Below are positions 1 through 9,115 of a stretch of DNA of 64,000 nucleotides, in pieces (position 1 is the stretch's first letter; each line of letters begins with the position of its first letter). Under the pieces are notes generated by a model. That model worked only from the letters and a program-made list of their open reading frames with translations. It was not told where the DNA came from and made no database searches. Both the position numbers and the translations under genes were made by a program. Source of the stretch: DASYGT01 sp035999365 (lineage in GTDB: Bacteria > Actinomycetota > Actinomycetes > Mycobacteriales > Jatrophihabitantaceae); contig DASYGT010000011.1 of the NCBI GenBank assembly GCA_035999365.1, forward strand, positions 36,113 to 100,112, in the 5' to 3' direction.

Positions 1-1
1 C

Positions 2-313
2 GCCGCCGAATACCAGCCCCCGTGGGACGCGGTGGACTGGAAGGCCACTCCCGATTGGGACTGGGATTCAGCAGCCGACGACTCCCCCGAACGGCTGCGC
101 TCGCTGTGGGAGCACGCCGTCGAACGGTCGCGCTCACTGGTCGATGACGCCCTGACCAGGGGCGGCCTCGACCAGCTGGCCCGGCGTACCTGGCCCGACG
201 GCGGCGCGCCGAGCCTGCGCTGGATCCTGTGTCACATGATCGAGGAGTACGCGCGGCACAACGGCCACGCCGACCTCATCCGCGAATCGGTCGACGGCGA
301 GACCGGCGAGTAG
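2..313 (+). CDS. DinB/DUF664 family protein, 5'-truncated
   Basis: The frame is open from the window edge, so only the C-terminal ~103 residues are present and the true start lies outside. The final stretch contains SLRWILCHMIEEYARHNGHA, the signature of the actinobacterial DUF664 branch of the DinB superfamily, whose four-helix proteins use histidines to bind a metal and are often linked to mycothiol- or bacillithiol-dependent chemistry. The two histidines of the HMIEEYARH segment fit the last metal-binding helix. The substrate cannot be inferred. The gene ends about 105 bases before an unrelated secreted-protein gene on the same strand. Confidence 0.75.
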   Translation, partial: AAEYQPPWDAVDWKATPDWDWDSAADDSPERLRSLWEHAVERSRSLVDDALTRGGLDQLARRTWPDGGAPSLRWILCHMIEEYARHNGHADLIRESVDGETGE

Positions 314-419
314 CCCGTAACAAAGGCTTTCGGAGCCGGTGCAACCCGGCAACGGTGCGGCTCGTCTCTATCGGCGTATGAATCCAGCGCACCGCGCCAT
401 CGCCCACGGAGGACGCCTG

Positions 420-815
420 ATGCTTTCCCGCAACCACACCCCACGCCAGGGCAGACGGTCGAAGCTGAGCCGCGCGACGATCGCGTTAGCGCTACTCACC
501 GGCAGCCTGGCGTCCGGTGCCGTCACGATCGTTGACGCTCCCGCATCCTCGGCAAACCCGCCGATACCGTGCAAGCAATCCCCGGACGGCAAGAGCTGCA
601 CGCAAGGTGACGACGGCACAGGTGGTGGCGCTCCCCCCTGGGTCGCCGACGACTTCTACCTGCTGGCTCAGGTGGGGCAGTGGGACTACTACGCCAGGGT
701 CGACGGCGCAGCGACCACCCACCTGCAGGGCGCCTATCTTGCCGACAATTTGGCGTATACGTATTGCAGCGTGCCGAACAGGAGCACGAAGCTTCTCGCG
801 TGCATTAAGGAGTAG
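420..815 (+). CDS. Small secreted protein with four cysteines, unknown function
   Basis: A 131-residue protein not recognised as a known family. It has a basic N-terminus (RRSKLSR), a hydrophobic core at about residues 19-40 and an A-x-A-like site (SSA-NPP near residue 45), which together make a signal peptide. The mature part has four cysteines (about residues 51, 60, 116 and 128), suggesting two disulfides, a Gly/Asp-rich linker and an aromatic stretch (FYLLAQVGQWDYY). The ATG at 420 was chosen because GGAGGA lies about six bases upstream; an in-frame ATG at 378 would put extra sequence before the signal peptide. The 3' end is less GC-rich than the surroundings. The 272 bases that follow show no gene. 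Confidence 0.6.
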   Translation: MLSRNHTPRQGRRSKLSRATIALALLTGSLASGAVTIVDAPASSANPPIPCKQSPDGKSCTQGDDGTGGGAPPWVADDFYLLAQVGQWDYYARVDGAATTHLQGAYLADNLAYTYCSVPNRSTKLLACIKE

Positions 816-1087
816 GAACATTCAGCTCACCTGCCACTGACTCCGCGCGTCATCAGGCCGGGTCAACGTCGGCTCGCGTTGCTCACGCTAGCGACCGCTG
901 CGCGAACCTGAGAAGCGCATGTCCCCGGCGAGCGTCGAGGCACCCGGTCGGCGCATGCTGTCCTCGTCCCTCGGCCGGCGCATCCCTCCCGCACCGGTCG
1001 AGGGACCTTCGCACCGGCGGAGCATCCTCAACGAGGGATGGGAACCGGATCGCCGTGAGACCCGCGCGACGCCCCAGTGGTCGAGTT

Positions 1088-2824
1088 TCAGCCGAGCAGC
1101 CAAACGGCAACGCCGCTGCTGCTCAGATCGGGGGCACGGCCGGTCAGACGTTGGGCGAGCGTCGAGAACCAGCGGGAGTTCGGCGCGCTCAGCACGACGA
1201 TGATCGCCTTCGGGTGGAGGTGGCGCAGAGCGTCACGTCCCTCGGCCAGAGCCGTCGCGGCTTCGCCTCGGGCGTGTGCGCCGGGCGGGCCTGCAACGAG
1301 GCGGCGAAGGATGTCGGCATCGCCGTTGTCTTGCCCGGCCGGCAGCAGCGCATAGCCACCGGGTTGCACGAAGTGGAAGTTGTCGAGCTGTTGGTAATAC
1401 ATCGCGCGGGCATCTCCGGGCCACGGCATGGGCAGCAGGAGAACGGGGGCGCTGGCGGGGATCAGCCGGTGCTCCGCCCTCGATCCGAAGAAGGGGACGG
1501 ATGGTGGCAGAGCTGATGTGCCCAGCGCGCGCGGCGTCAGGGTCAGCAGCGGAATAAGGACAAGGATCAGCGCGGTGATTGCAGCGATCGCCCTGCCGCG
1601 TTCGCTGACCTGCGGGTCCGCGACGCGCGGTCTGGCCCTGTCCCAAAGCTGGTCGATCCAGCGACTGAGCAGCCACGCGATCACCAGAAACGTCCCCAGC
1701 GCGATTCGCGCCGGGAGCACAGAGCGAAGGTCCGCGACGCGGGTGAGCAGGCGCCACGGCAGCCAGACGTGGGGGATTCCGTCGGTGCCGAAGGTGAGTG
1801 CGACAAGGATGACCGCTGCGATAGCGGCGACGCGCACAAGCCGATCTCGTCGCCAGGTGAGCGCGATTGCCAGTAGCAGAGCCACGAGCAGACCCCACCC
1901 GACGTACACGCCATCCTCGGCGCCGCCGAGCTTGCTGTAATGACCGCCCGCAGTGCTCCAGATCTGCTGAGTCGTCGAGTACACGTAGTCGTCGACCACT
2001 GCGTGAAAGCGCTGCGACTGGAGCACCACATGCCGGGCGAACAAGAGTTGGTTCAGGAGCATCGGTGCCGCGAGGACGCAGAACAGGGCCGCCGCCGCGA
2101 ATAGCGGGATGATCGCGTGACGGACAGCGGCCGCTGTCCTGCGCGGCATCACTACCGCTGCTGCGATCGCGGCGGCGAGGACGCCGATCGCCAGGATGAT
2201 CAGGACCTCCTCGCTGATCCCGGCTTGGGCAGCGGCCGCGATCGCCAGGTACACCGCAGTGCGGGAGGACTTTCGCGGGAACCGCCACAACAGGTCCTCG
2301 AGCAACATGATCATTAGCGGGACCAACGGCAGGAAGACGAGATTGAGGTGGCCGAGCAGATGGCCCGCCACGAACGGGCTGAAGCTGAAGGTGAACGCGC
2401 CGATCGCCGCCGCTCCAGCATGCCGGGTGTATCGACGAAGCCACCAGAATCCGGTAAGCGTGGTCAACGCCGGCCCCAGCGTCATCAGTGCGGCGAACGA
2501 ATATGCCGCGCCGAGGGTGAACGTGATCGGTGCCGCGAGGATGCCCAGGGTCGGCACGAAGGTGTTCCACGTGAGTGCTACCCCATGGGGATAGAAGATC
2601 GCGTCGCTGTTGAACGGGCTCTGTCCATGCACGATGGCCCATGGCACCCACTTGAGGAACCACATCATCTGCATCGGATCATTGCCGTGGTTGCGGCTAC
2701 CGAGCACCCGTCCAGCCGGATCGGCCCACAACTGGTGATAGATGATCACCATGCCCGTCAAGGCGATGGCAAACACGACGAGGGACCATCGGCTCCGACT
2801 GGACAATCGCAACTGCACAGGCAA
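1088..2824 (-). CDS. Polytopic membrane protein, GT-C glycosyltransferase-like
   Basis: A 578-residue protein with about eleven hydrophobic segments over residues 14-440, followed by a soluble C-terminal domain of about 130 residues. After the first membrane helix a loop carries NDPMQMMWFLKW (Asp about residue 49), then SPFNSDAIFYPHG. An acidic residue in the first external loop followed by an N-P-like motif is the usual arrangement in GT-C enzymes, which transfer sugars from polyprenyl-phosphate donors outside the membrane. Assignment to that fold is inference; no donor or acceptor can be named. The annotated start is TTG with GGGGGA five bases upstream; GTG at 2818 is an alternative. It is transcribed divergently from another large membrane protein. 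Confidence 0.65.
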   Translation of the reverse strand: MPVQLRLSSRSRWSLVVFAIALTGMVIIYHQLWADPAGRVLGSRNHGNDPMQMMWFLKWVPWAIVHGQSPFNSDAIFYPHGVALTWNTFVPTLGILAAPITFTLGAAYSFAALMTLGPALTTLTGFWWLRRYTRHAGAAAIGAFTFSFSPFVAGHLLGHLNLVFLPLVPLMIMLLEDLLWRFPRKSSRTAVYLAIAAAAQAGISEEVLIILAIGVLAAAIAAAVVMPRRTAAAVRHAIIPLFAAAALFCVLAAPMLLNQLLFARHVVLQSQRFHAVVDDYVYSTTQQIWSTAGGHYSKLGGAEDGVYVGWGLLVALLLAIALTWRRDRLVRVAAIAAVILVALTFGTDGIPHVWLPWRLLTRVADLRSVLPARIALGTFLVIAWLLSRWIDQLWDRARPRVADPQVSERGRAIAAITALILVLIPLLTLTPRALGTSALPPSVPFFGSRAEHRLIPASAPVLLLPMPWPGDARAMYYQQLDNFHFVQPGGYALLPAGQDNGDADILRRLVAGPPGAHARGEAATALAEGRDALRHLHPKAIIVVLSAPNSRWFSTLAQRLTGRAPDLSSSGVAVWLLG

Positions 2825-3033
2825 GCACGTCCCCCAAGCGGTCTAGTTGCCGACGCCGACCGCTGGCACGGAACCCAACCCACCCATCCGGCGACCATAT
2901 TCTGTCTAATCCCCAGCAGAGACTCAGAACCATCTCATCGTGCTGCCAGCACCGGGCCAGCACGGTGCGAACCCCCCACACGCAGGCGAACCGCACGATC
3001 GATTCGGCAAAGCGCTGAGAGCCGGGGGCCACC

Positions 3034-4677
3034 GTGCCTCATGCTTCCTACGATCGGGATGTGCACGGCGCCGCTGAAATACGGATCCGGTTGACGTGGT
3101 TCGCCGAGTCTCTGCAACGCGGATCTCGGATGGCCCTCGGGTTCGCTGCACTGGCAGCGATGTCGCTCGGATACCTGCTGTGGTCGCCGCGCTCCCCCGA
3201 CCTCGCCGCTCAGCTCGCCCGCGCCGACGTCGTTCGGCAGGCGGGTGACATCAGCTGGTGGACCGGCTGGTTCGGTGGCCTGCGGACGCACGACTACAGC
3301 TGGCTCGTACCGACCTGGATTGCCGGGGTCGGCGCACCGGTTCTCGGTGCGGCCGGAGCTTTCTGCGGCGGCGCGGCCGCCTACCGGCTGCTCGCCTCGG
3401 CCCAGCGCCGATTCCTGTCCGGCTCGGCTTTCGTCATGATCTGCCTCGCCGACGTCGTCGTGGGGCGGCTCACCTTTGCCGTCGGAGTCGCCGTCGGGCT
3501 CTGCTCGCTCGTCGTGCTGCGCCAGAACCGAGCCGTCGTGTCGGCCGGACTGGCCGCCGTCGCGTTCTTGGCGAGCCCGCTCGCCGGGCTGTTCGTCGGC
3601 ATCGCGATGCTGGCGGTGGCCGTCACTGATCACGGGCTGCGCCGAGCGGCCGTGCTGGGCGCCGGCACGATGCTGCTGATCGCCGCCGGCCAGGTTGTGT
3701 TCGTCCCCGGTGCCGGCGAGATGCCGTTCGCGGCAGCCGATGCGGTGCGCGGACTGCTGTGTTGCGCGGCGGTGGCGATCGCCTGCCGCGGCCACCGCAC
3801 AATCTCTGTCGGAGCGATGATCACCGCAGCCGCAGTACCCCTGTTCCTGCTCGCTCCCGGTGCGGTGGGTGCCAACATCGTGCGCCTGCCGTGGATGTGC
3901 TGCGTGCCGCTCATCCTCGGCTACGGACACCTTCCGCGCCGCTGGATGGTGGCTGTACTGGCCGCGTTGTGCGCGGCGTGGCCGATCAGCGACGTCGCCG
4001 GCCAGCTCGTCAGTGGCGCCGCCCCATCGGCCCAACGCGCCTTCTACCAGCCGCTTGAACACACGCTCACCACGCTGCGGGCGGCCGCCGGTTCTGCGGC
4101 GATCGGTCAGCGACTCGAACTCGTCGACACCGCCAACCATTTCGGTACGACGTACCTCGCCCCCCTCGGTCTCGCTCGCGGATGGGACCGGCAGGCCGAC
4201 GTCGCCGACAACGGACTGTTCTACCGTCCTGGCGCATTGACGGCCACCTCTTACCACGCCTGGCTTCACGACCTGGCTGTCGCCTGGGTGGCCGTTCCGC
4301 ACGCGCGGCTCGACCAAGCAGCCCGCGCCGAATCCCTCCTGATCGGCTCCGGGCTGCCCTACCTGAGACCGGTCTGGTCGAACGCGAACTGGCAGCTGTA
4401 CCGCGTCGTCGATGCTGCGCCACTCGCCTCCGGAGCGACGGTGCTGAACGTGTCCGCATCGGCCGTAACGCTGCGGGTTCCGCATGCGGGCAGGGTGTTG
4501 CTGCGGGTGCGTTACACACGCGGACTGATCGCCGCCGACGTCGCGACCGGTCAGCCGGCGGGATGCATCGACAACGAGGGCGGCTGGACCCGCTTGCAGT
4601 TGTCGCGGGCGACAACCGTCACCGTGCGACTCGCCGGCGCGATCACCTGGCCCAGGCCGGACAACGACTGTCCGTAG
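3034..4677 (+). CDS. Polytopic membrane protein, GT-C-like, unknown substrate
   Basis: A protein of up to 547 residues with around ten hydrophobic segments between about residues 35 and 325 and a hydrophilic C-terminal domain. The loop after the first helix contains DISWWTGWFGGLRTHDYSW, a pattern often seen in actinobacterial membrane proteins related to sugar transferases. The start is uncertain: ATG at 3034 gives an N-terminal extension, whereas ATG at 3130 lies just before the first hydrophobic stretch; neither has a strong ribosome site. It is divergent from the gene ending at 1088, with 209 bases between them. An open frame on the opposite strand (2935-4485) is highly charged and repetitive and is a shadow. 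Function is inferred from architecture only. Confidence 0.6.
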   Translation: MPHASYDRDVHGAAEIRIRLTWFAESLQRGSRMALGFAALAAMSLGYLLWSPRSPDLAAQLARADVVRQAGDISWWTGWFGGLRTHDYSWLVPTWIAGVGAPVLGAAGAFCGGAAAYRLLASAQRRFLSGSAFVMICLADVVVGRLTFAVGVAVGLCSLVVLRQNRAVVSAGLAAVAFLASPLAGLFVGIAMLAVAVTDHGLRRAAVLGAGTMLLIAAGQVVFVPGAGEMPFAAADAVRGLLCCAAVAIACRGHRTISVGAMITAAAVPLFLLAPGAVGANIVRLPWMCCVPLILGYGHLPRRWMVAVLAALCAAWPISDVAGQLVSGAAPSAQRAFYQPLEHTLTTLRAAAGSAAIGQRLELVDTANHFGTTYLAPLGLARGWDRQADVADNGLFYRPGALTATSYHAWLHDLAVAWVAVPHARLDQAARAESLLIGSGLPYLRPVWSNANWQLYRVVDAAPLASGATVLNVSASAVTLRVPHAGRVLLRVRYTRGLIAADVATGQPAGCIDNEGGWTRLQLSRATTVTVRLAGAITWPRPDNDCP

Positions 4678-4775
4678 CGTTGGCCTCGAAGTTCTGCGCG
4701 ACGCCTGAGAGACACCGCCTGTACCTCACGAGCCTGCCCTGCGATTTTCGCTGCGACCGATGGCATGGTCAACGC

Positions 4776-5531
4776 ATGACAACGTCGGACGGTTCGCCGC
4801 CGGAGCTTCCGGCCGGATCCCAGCACGGCCTCGGTCGGCTGATCCACGGCGCCGAGCAGGTGGAGCGCCGCGTGTTACCGAGTTGGCTGCAACCCAGCAG
4901 CCCGGAAAGTCGCGTGCCGCTGATGATCGCCATCCTCGCGGCGGTCGCGTTCCAGTTGGCGATTCCCGACAAGTACGGCGTGCGCCCGCGATGGTTGATT
5001 CCCACCCTGGAACTTGTTCTGTTCGCCGTTCTCACGACGCTGAACCCGATCCGGTTGACGCGTTCCACGAGATGGGGCAAATACGCCAGCTTGGCGCTCG
5101 TCGCCGCGATCACCATCGACAACGGCTTCTCGGCAGTGTTCTTGGACCACGCCATCCTCACCGGTAAGGCAGGCGGGGATGCCACCGGCCTGTTGGCGTC
5201 GGGAGCGGCGATCTTTCTGACGAACATCGTGGCGTTCGGCATCTGGTACTGGGAATTGGACCGGGGCGGGCCCTTCGCCCGCAGCGCGGCGACGAATCCG
5301 TACCCCGACTTTCAGTTTCCACAGATGGACAATCCGAAACTCGCGCCCCCCGATTGGGCTCCGAGGTTCGTCGACTACCTCTACGTCAGCTTCACGAATG
5401 CGTTGGCGTTCTCACCGACGGACACGATGCCGCTGTCACGCTGGGCGAAGGCGTTGATGGCGATCCAAAGCGCTGTCGCGGTCTCGACCACCGCACTCGT
5501 CATCGCTCGGGCGGTCAACGTCCTCAAATGA
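4776..5531 (+). CDS. Integral membrane protein, DUF1345/ion-channel-like
   Basis: 251 residues with about six hydrophobic segments (starting near residues 48, 80, 105, 145, 198 and 228). The part YVSFTNALAFSPTDTMPLSR followed by a last helix resembles the pore-like C-terminus shared by DUF1345 and two-helix ion-channel domains; this family occurs widely in bacteria without a known role. The ATG at 4776 was chosen as the first that keeps the hydrophilic N-terminus compact; the frame is open well upstream but there overlaps the preceding membrane gene. It converges on the reductase-like gene at 5564. Confidence 0.6.
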   Translation: MTTSDGSPPELPAGSQHGLGRLIHGAEQVERRVLPSWLQPSSPESRVPLMIAILAAVAFQLAIPDKYGVRPRWLIPTLELVLFAVLTTLNPIRLTRSTRWGKYASLALVAAITIDNGFSAVFLDHAILTGKAGGDATGLLASGAAIFLTNIVAFGIWYWELDRGGPFARSAATNPYPDFQFPQMDNPKLAPPDWAPRFVDYLYVSFTNALAFSPTDTMPLSRWAKALMAIQSAVAVSTTALVIARAVNVLK

Positions 5532-5563
5532 CCTGCGCTCAGCTGTCGCCAGCGCACGAGGCG

Positions 5564-6169
5564 TCAGCCGACGCGCCGATAGCGGATGTGGCTGGTCAGC
5601 GGTGAGTGAAGCACCTCGACGGGTTCGAAGCCGAAGGATTCAACCCCGTCGAAGATGCGCTCACCCGAACCGAGCAGGACCGGCGCGATGTCGAGGGTGA
5701 GCTCGTCGATCACGCCGGCGATGAGCGCCTGCCGGACAGTCGAGGCCCCGCCGGCGATGTCCACGCCATTGTCCCCGGCTGCCTCGCAGGCAGCAGAGTA
5801 GGCCGCGTCGAAGCCCTCGGTGACGAAGTGGAAGGTCGTCCCGCCGTTCAGCTGGATCGGGTCATGTGCGTGATGGGTCAGCACGAACACGGGCGCGTGA
5901 TAGGGCGGTTCGGGGCCCCACCACCCGGTCCATTCCTCATCCCAGTCCCCGCGGATCGGGCCGAACATGTTCCGACCCATCACGTACGCGCCCCGCGGGC
6001 GCATGAGCCACTCGGTCGCGACCTTGTCGGCATCATTGGCCCGCGGGTCGCCGATGTGCCAGCCGTGCAGCTCCCGCCCTCGCTTACCCAGGGGCTCCTC
6101 GCGGCTCTGGTCCGGCCCGGCGACGAAGCCGTCCAAGGAGATCGACATGTGGCACGTGGTGTCCGGCAC
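5564..6169 (-). CDS. Dihydrofolate reductase family protein (RibD C-terminal domain)
   Basis: 201 residues that match the stand-alone RibD_C/COG0262 family: N-terminal MSISLDGFVAGPDQS (the usual S-x-D-G-x-x-A motif), a middle VMGRNMFG, then DIAGGASTVRQALIAGVIDEL and a final strand P-V-L-L-G-S-G. These proteins bind NADPH in a DHFR fold, but most are not folate enzymes and physiological substrates are mostly unknown. Length is normal. It lies between a convergent membrane protein gene and tRNA-Asn, with no evident operon partner. Confidence 0.85.
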   Translation of the reverse strand: MPDTTCHMSISLDGFVAGPDQSREEPLGKRGRELHGWHIGDPRANDADKVATEWLMRPRGAYVMGRNMFGPIRGDWDEEWTGWWGPEPPYHAPVFVLTHHAHDPIQLNGGTTFHFVTEGFDAAYSAACEAAGDNGVDIAGGASTVRQALIAGVIDELTLDIAPVLLGSGERIFDGVESFGFEPVEVLHSPLTSHIRYRRVG

Positions 6170-6215
6170 CGCGAACCTCCTGAGTGATTGCCGTCCGCCA
6201 TGCCGGGAGGATGAC

Positions 6216-6291
6216 TGGCTCCCCCATCTGGACTCGAACCAGAAACCCTTCGATTAACAGTCGAATGCTCTGCCAATTGAGCTATGGGGGA
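6216..6291 (-). tRNA. tRNA-Asn (anticodon GTT)
   Basis: The complement strand folds into a complete cloverleaf: acceptor TCCCCCA/TGGGGGA, D-stem GCTC/GAGC, anticodon stem TTCGA/TCGAA around loop CTGTTAA, variable loop GGGTT, and T-stem TCTGG/CCAGA around loop TTCGAGT. The anticodon is GTT, discriminator G. The 3' CCA is encoded in the DNA (6216-6218). In mycobacteria a tRNA-Asn gene is also found just before the short gene next to dnaG, so the location agrees with the conserved neighbourhood. Confidence 0.97.
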
Positions 6292-6434
6292 TCGTGCGAT
6301 GGCGGCCCATGGGTGCCGCGCAGCCGGGTCAGTTTATCCCACGACGCGGGTCACTCATCGCCGGGTTAGTGTGGACCGCAGAGTCCGAGGGCCGACGACA
6401 CGACAGCTCTCGGCGCAGGTCGGAGGGACACGGA

Positions 6435-6695
6435 ATGAAGCTGAGCTTGATCATCGGCGGCGCGGTCGGGTACGTCCTGGGGGCGAAGGCGGGCCGCGAG
6501 CGCTACGAGGCAATCGTTGCCACTGCGCGCCGAGTCGCGGGCAGCCAGACGGTCCAGACCACGGCGGGCGTCCTCCAGGCGCAGGTCGACAACGTCTCGG
6601 CGCGGGCTCGCCAGACGCTTGCCGCACGGCTGCACGGCCCCGCCACCCACTCGGCGCACGCGGCTCAGGGCGTCAACGGCTCCGGGCGGGGCTGA
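6435..6695 (+). CDS. YtxH-like small membrane-associated protein
   Basis: 86 residues. The N-terminal LSLIIGGAVGYVLGAKAGRE forms one short hydrophobic segment followed by the G-A-K-A-G-R-E-R-Y motif typical of small actinobacterial YtxH-like proteins; the rest is an Ala/Gln/Arg-rich amphipathic helix. Function is unknown. The ATG at 6435 is preceded by GGAGGG at about 7-8 bases. M. tuberculosis has a similarly sized gene (Rv2342) between its tRNA-Asn and dnaG, so this is probably the positional counterpart. It converges on the leftward gene ending at 6697. Confidence 0.7.
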   Translation: MKLSLIIGGAVGYVLGAKAGRERYEAIVATARRVAGSQTVQTTAGVLQAQVDNVSARARQTLAARLHGPATHSAHAAQGVNGSGRG

Positions 6696-6696
6696 C

Positions 6697-7203
6697 TCAA
6701 CCGCGCAGCTCCTGCAGTCGCTGCTCGATCGCCGCGCGCACGCTCGGCCCGTCCGATGTCCCGGGTTCGAGCCGGACCCGCCACGTCACACCGTCCTGAC
6801 CGGGCACCCGCCGCGCCACGAAACGCCCGGCACCCCCGGGCAACGGGTACACCTGCGAGCGCAGGACATTCGCCTCCACCCGCTTGCGGATCGTCGGCGG
6901 CAGGTCGCGCGCAACGGTGAGCCGCACCGACACGGTGGGGCGATCGACGAGCAGCACATCATCGACAACCTCGGCCTCATCGACGCTCAGTACGCCGTCG
7001 CGCCACACGGCTTTGTCGACGAACTGCCAGCCGATGCACCGCGGGCCGTCCGGGCCCGGCCACCACAGGCCGAGAGTCGACGCCACGACCACCCCGCCAC
7101 CACCGGCCGGGTCGACGTCGGCCCACGAGAGCACGCGATCCTCACGCGGCAACGCGGCGACGACCTCCTGGGGCGGAGCCTCGCGTCGGCGTAACCAGCC
7201 CAT
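6697..7203 (-). CDS. Conserved actinobacterial protein of unknown function
   Basis: 168 residues from ATG 7203; GTG starts at 7218 or 7239 would lengthen it, the latter overlapping the end of dnaG. No catalytic motif is visible. It has a pattern of short strands (VLSWADVDP, VVVASTLGLWW, IGWQFVDKAVW, VVDDVLLV, VSVRLTVARDLPP, GRFVARRVP, TWRVRLEPG) and ends in a helix, suggesting a beta-rich domain. It sits directly downstream of dnaG and is probably co-transcribed with it. I recognise the type as a common actinobacterial dnaG neighbour but can name no role. Confidence 0.7.
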   Translation of the reverse strand: MGWLRRREAPPQEVVAALPREDRVLSWADVDPAGGGGVVVASTLGLWWPGPDGPRCIGWQFVDKAVWRDGVLSVDEAEVVDDVLLVDRPTVSVRLTVARDLPPTIRKRVEANVLRSQVYPLPGGAGRFVARRVPGQDGVTWRVRLEPGTSDGPSVRAAIEQRLQELRG

Positions 7204-7219
7204 CAGCGCACCCTGCACA

Positions 7220-9076
7220 TCAGCCGATCGCCCGTTCACGCAGCGTGCGCCGGTGGCTCTCGAGCGAGATCAGCTCACCGAACAGCCGGGCGTGCTCGTC
7301 GGGATTCTCCAGCGGGTTGATCCGTTGCAGTGTCGATTTCAGCGTGCCGATCTGGCGTGCCGTCACCATCTCCTGCAGCCGCGCCAGCATGGCGTCTGCG
7401 TAACGATCCTGCGAGAACGCGCCCGCGTGCAGCGGTTCGACGGCCAGCGCGTGCATACCGCTGCGCAAGGCTGAGTCGAGGTGCTGCTCAACCGTGGACG
7501 TCCACGCCGGCCCGCTCACCGCAGCCGCAGTGCCGCCTGCCGCGGCGATCGCAGTGCGCAGCTCACGGTGAGCCGGCAACAGGAAGGCATCCGCGGCGAG
7601 GGCATCGAACTGCGGCCCGGCGATGGCCGGCATCTGGAGCGCCACCTTGAGCACTTCACGCTCGACCGATGCGACCGCCTCGTCCACCCGCTCTGCGGGG
7701 CGCGGCGCGGCAAGTGTCGGCGCCGCGGCGCCTCGGTCGTTAGCCCGGCCGAGGCCCCGCACCCGTGCGATCACCTGCTCCTCGAGGCCGAAACCGATCA
7801 AGCCGGCCAGCCGCCTGGCGTACTCGTCGCGCAGTGAACGATCCTTGATGCGGGCCACGTGCGGGATGCCCGCGTCCATCGCGCCGGTGCGACCCTCCGC
7901 CGTGTCGAGGTCGAAGCGCGCCACCGTCGATCGGAGCACGAATTCGACGAGCGGGATGCGACGCGCAACGAGGTCCATGACTGCCGTGTCGCCGGACTTC
8001 AGGCGCAGGTCGCACGGATCCATACCGCTGGCCTCGATCGCAACGAACGTCTGCGACATGAACTTCTGATCGTCGCCGAACGCCCGCTCTGCCGCACGCA
8101 TACCGGCCGCGTCGCCGTCGAAGGTGAAGATCACTTCGCCGGTGAAGGCATCGGAGTCCATGAGCAGGCGCCGCACCACGGAGACGTGCTCGGATCCGAA
8201 GGCGGTGCCGCAGGTGGCGATGGCCGTCGTCACGCCCGCAAGGTGACAGGCCATCACGTCGGTATAGCCCTCGACGATCACCGCCCGGTGCTGGCGGGCG
8301 ATCTCCTTCTTGGCCAGATCGACGCCGTAGAGCAGATGACTCTTCTTGTAGATCGGCGACTCGGGGGTGTTGAGGTACTTGGCTTCGACCTTGTCGTCGT
8401 CGAACAGTCTCCGCGCCCCGAAACCAACGGTGTCGCCGCCCACCTCCCGGATCGGCCAGAGCAGGCGGCGGTGGAACCGGTCGATCAACGAACCGCGGCC
8501 CGATTCCCGGGCGAGACCGCCGCTGGTCAGCTCGGCCGACGTGAACCCGGTGGCGAGCAGGTGTTTGGTCAGCGCGTCCCAGCCGGACGGCGCGTAACCG
8601 CATCCAAATGTCGTGGCCGCCGTCTCGTCGAAGCCGCGCTCGGCAAGGAAATCACGGGCTGGACGGGCCTCGGGCGTGCGCAACTGCTCGGCGTAGAACT
8701 CGGCGGCCGCCGCATGCGCCGCGATCAGCCGCGCTCGATGGCCATGCTGGCGACTGGGCGCCGCGCCACCGTCGACGTAGCGCAGCTGGACACCCGAACG
8801 CGAGGCCAGCCGCTCGACCGCCTCGGCGAAGTCGAGGTTCTCGACCTGCTGGACGAAGCGAATCACGTCGCCACCGGCCCCGCAGCCGAAGCAGTAGAAC
8901 AGGCCTCGTCCCGGAGATACGGAGAACGACGGCGACTTCTCCTCATGGAACGGGCACAGTCCCTTGAGGTTCCCCCCACCCGCGTTGCGGAGCTGGACCT
9001 GCTCGCCGATCACGTCGGCGATGGGTGCCTTTTCGCGGACGAGAGCGATGTCCTCGTCGCGAATTCGGCCTGCCAC
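7220..9076 (-). CDS. dnaG: DNA primase
   Basis: 618 residues, normal length. It makes the RNA primers for Okazaki fragments and leading-strand start. Visible parts are the CHC2 zinc finger (Cys41, His44, Cys62, Cys65), the RNA-polymerase-like core with YLNTPES at 234-240, and the TOPRIM metal site with EGYTDV at 269-274 and FDGDAAG at 319-325. The C-terminal region (about 430-618) is the divergent helicase-interacting domain. It lies downstream of dgt by 39 bases in the order known from mycobacteria (dgt-dnaG). Confidence 0.97.
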   Translation of the reverse strand: MAGRIRDEDIALVREKAPIADVIGEQVQLRNAGGGNLKGLCPFHEEKSPSFSVSPGRGLFYCFGCGAGGDVIRFVQQVENLDFAEAVERLASRSGVQLRYVDGGAAPSRQHGHRARLIAAHAAAAEFYAEQLRTPEARPARDFLAERGFDETAATTFGCGYAPSGWDALTKHLLATGFTSAELTSGGLARESGRGSLIDRFHRRLLWPIREVGGDTVGFGARRLFDDDKVEAKYLNTPESPIYKKSHLLYGVDLAKKEIARQHRAVIVEGYTDVMACHLAGVTTAIATCGTAFGSEHVSVVRRLLMDSDAFTGEVIFTFDGDAAGMRAAERAFGDDQKFMSQTFVAIEASGMDPCDLRLKSGDTAVMDLVARRIPLVEFVLRSTVARFDLDTAEGRTGAMDAGIPHVARIKDRSLRDEYARRLAGLIGFGLEEQVIARVRGLGRANDRGAAAPTLAAPRPAERVDEAVASVEREVLKVALQMPAIAGPQFDALAADAFLLPAHRELRTAIAAAGGTAAAVSGPAWTSTVEQHLDSALRSGMHALAVEPLHAGAFSQDRYADAMLARLQEMVTARQIGTLKSTLQRINPLENPDEHARLFGELISLESHRRTLRERAIG

Positions 9077-9115
9077 GGCGTCAGTCTAGGCATCGCGACG
9101 GGGCGGCGCCGCAGC

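Noticed and set aside
315..419. Possible riboswitch in front of the secreted-protein gene
   Set aside because: A few segments resemble cell-wall-linked riboswitch motifs, but conserved core boxes could not be aligned.
2935..4485. 516-codon open frame on the minus strand opposite the second membrane protein
   Set aside because: Composition is extremely rich in Arg, Gly, Gln and Asp without domains, typical of a shadow of a GC-rich gene; the plus frame has real membrane segments.
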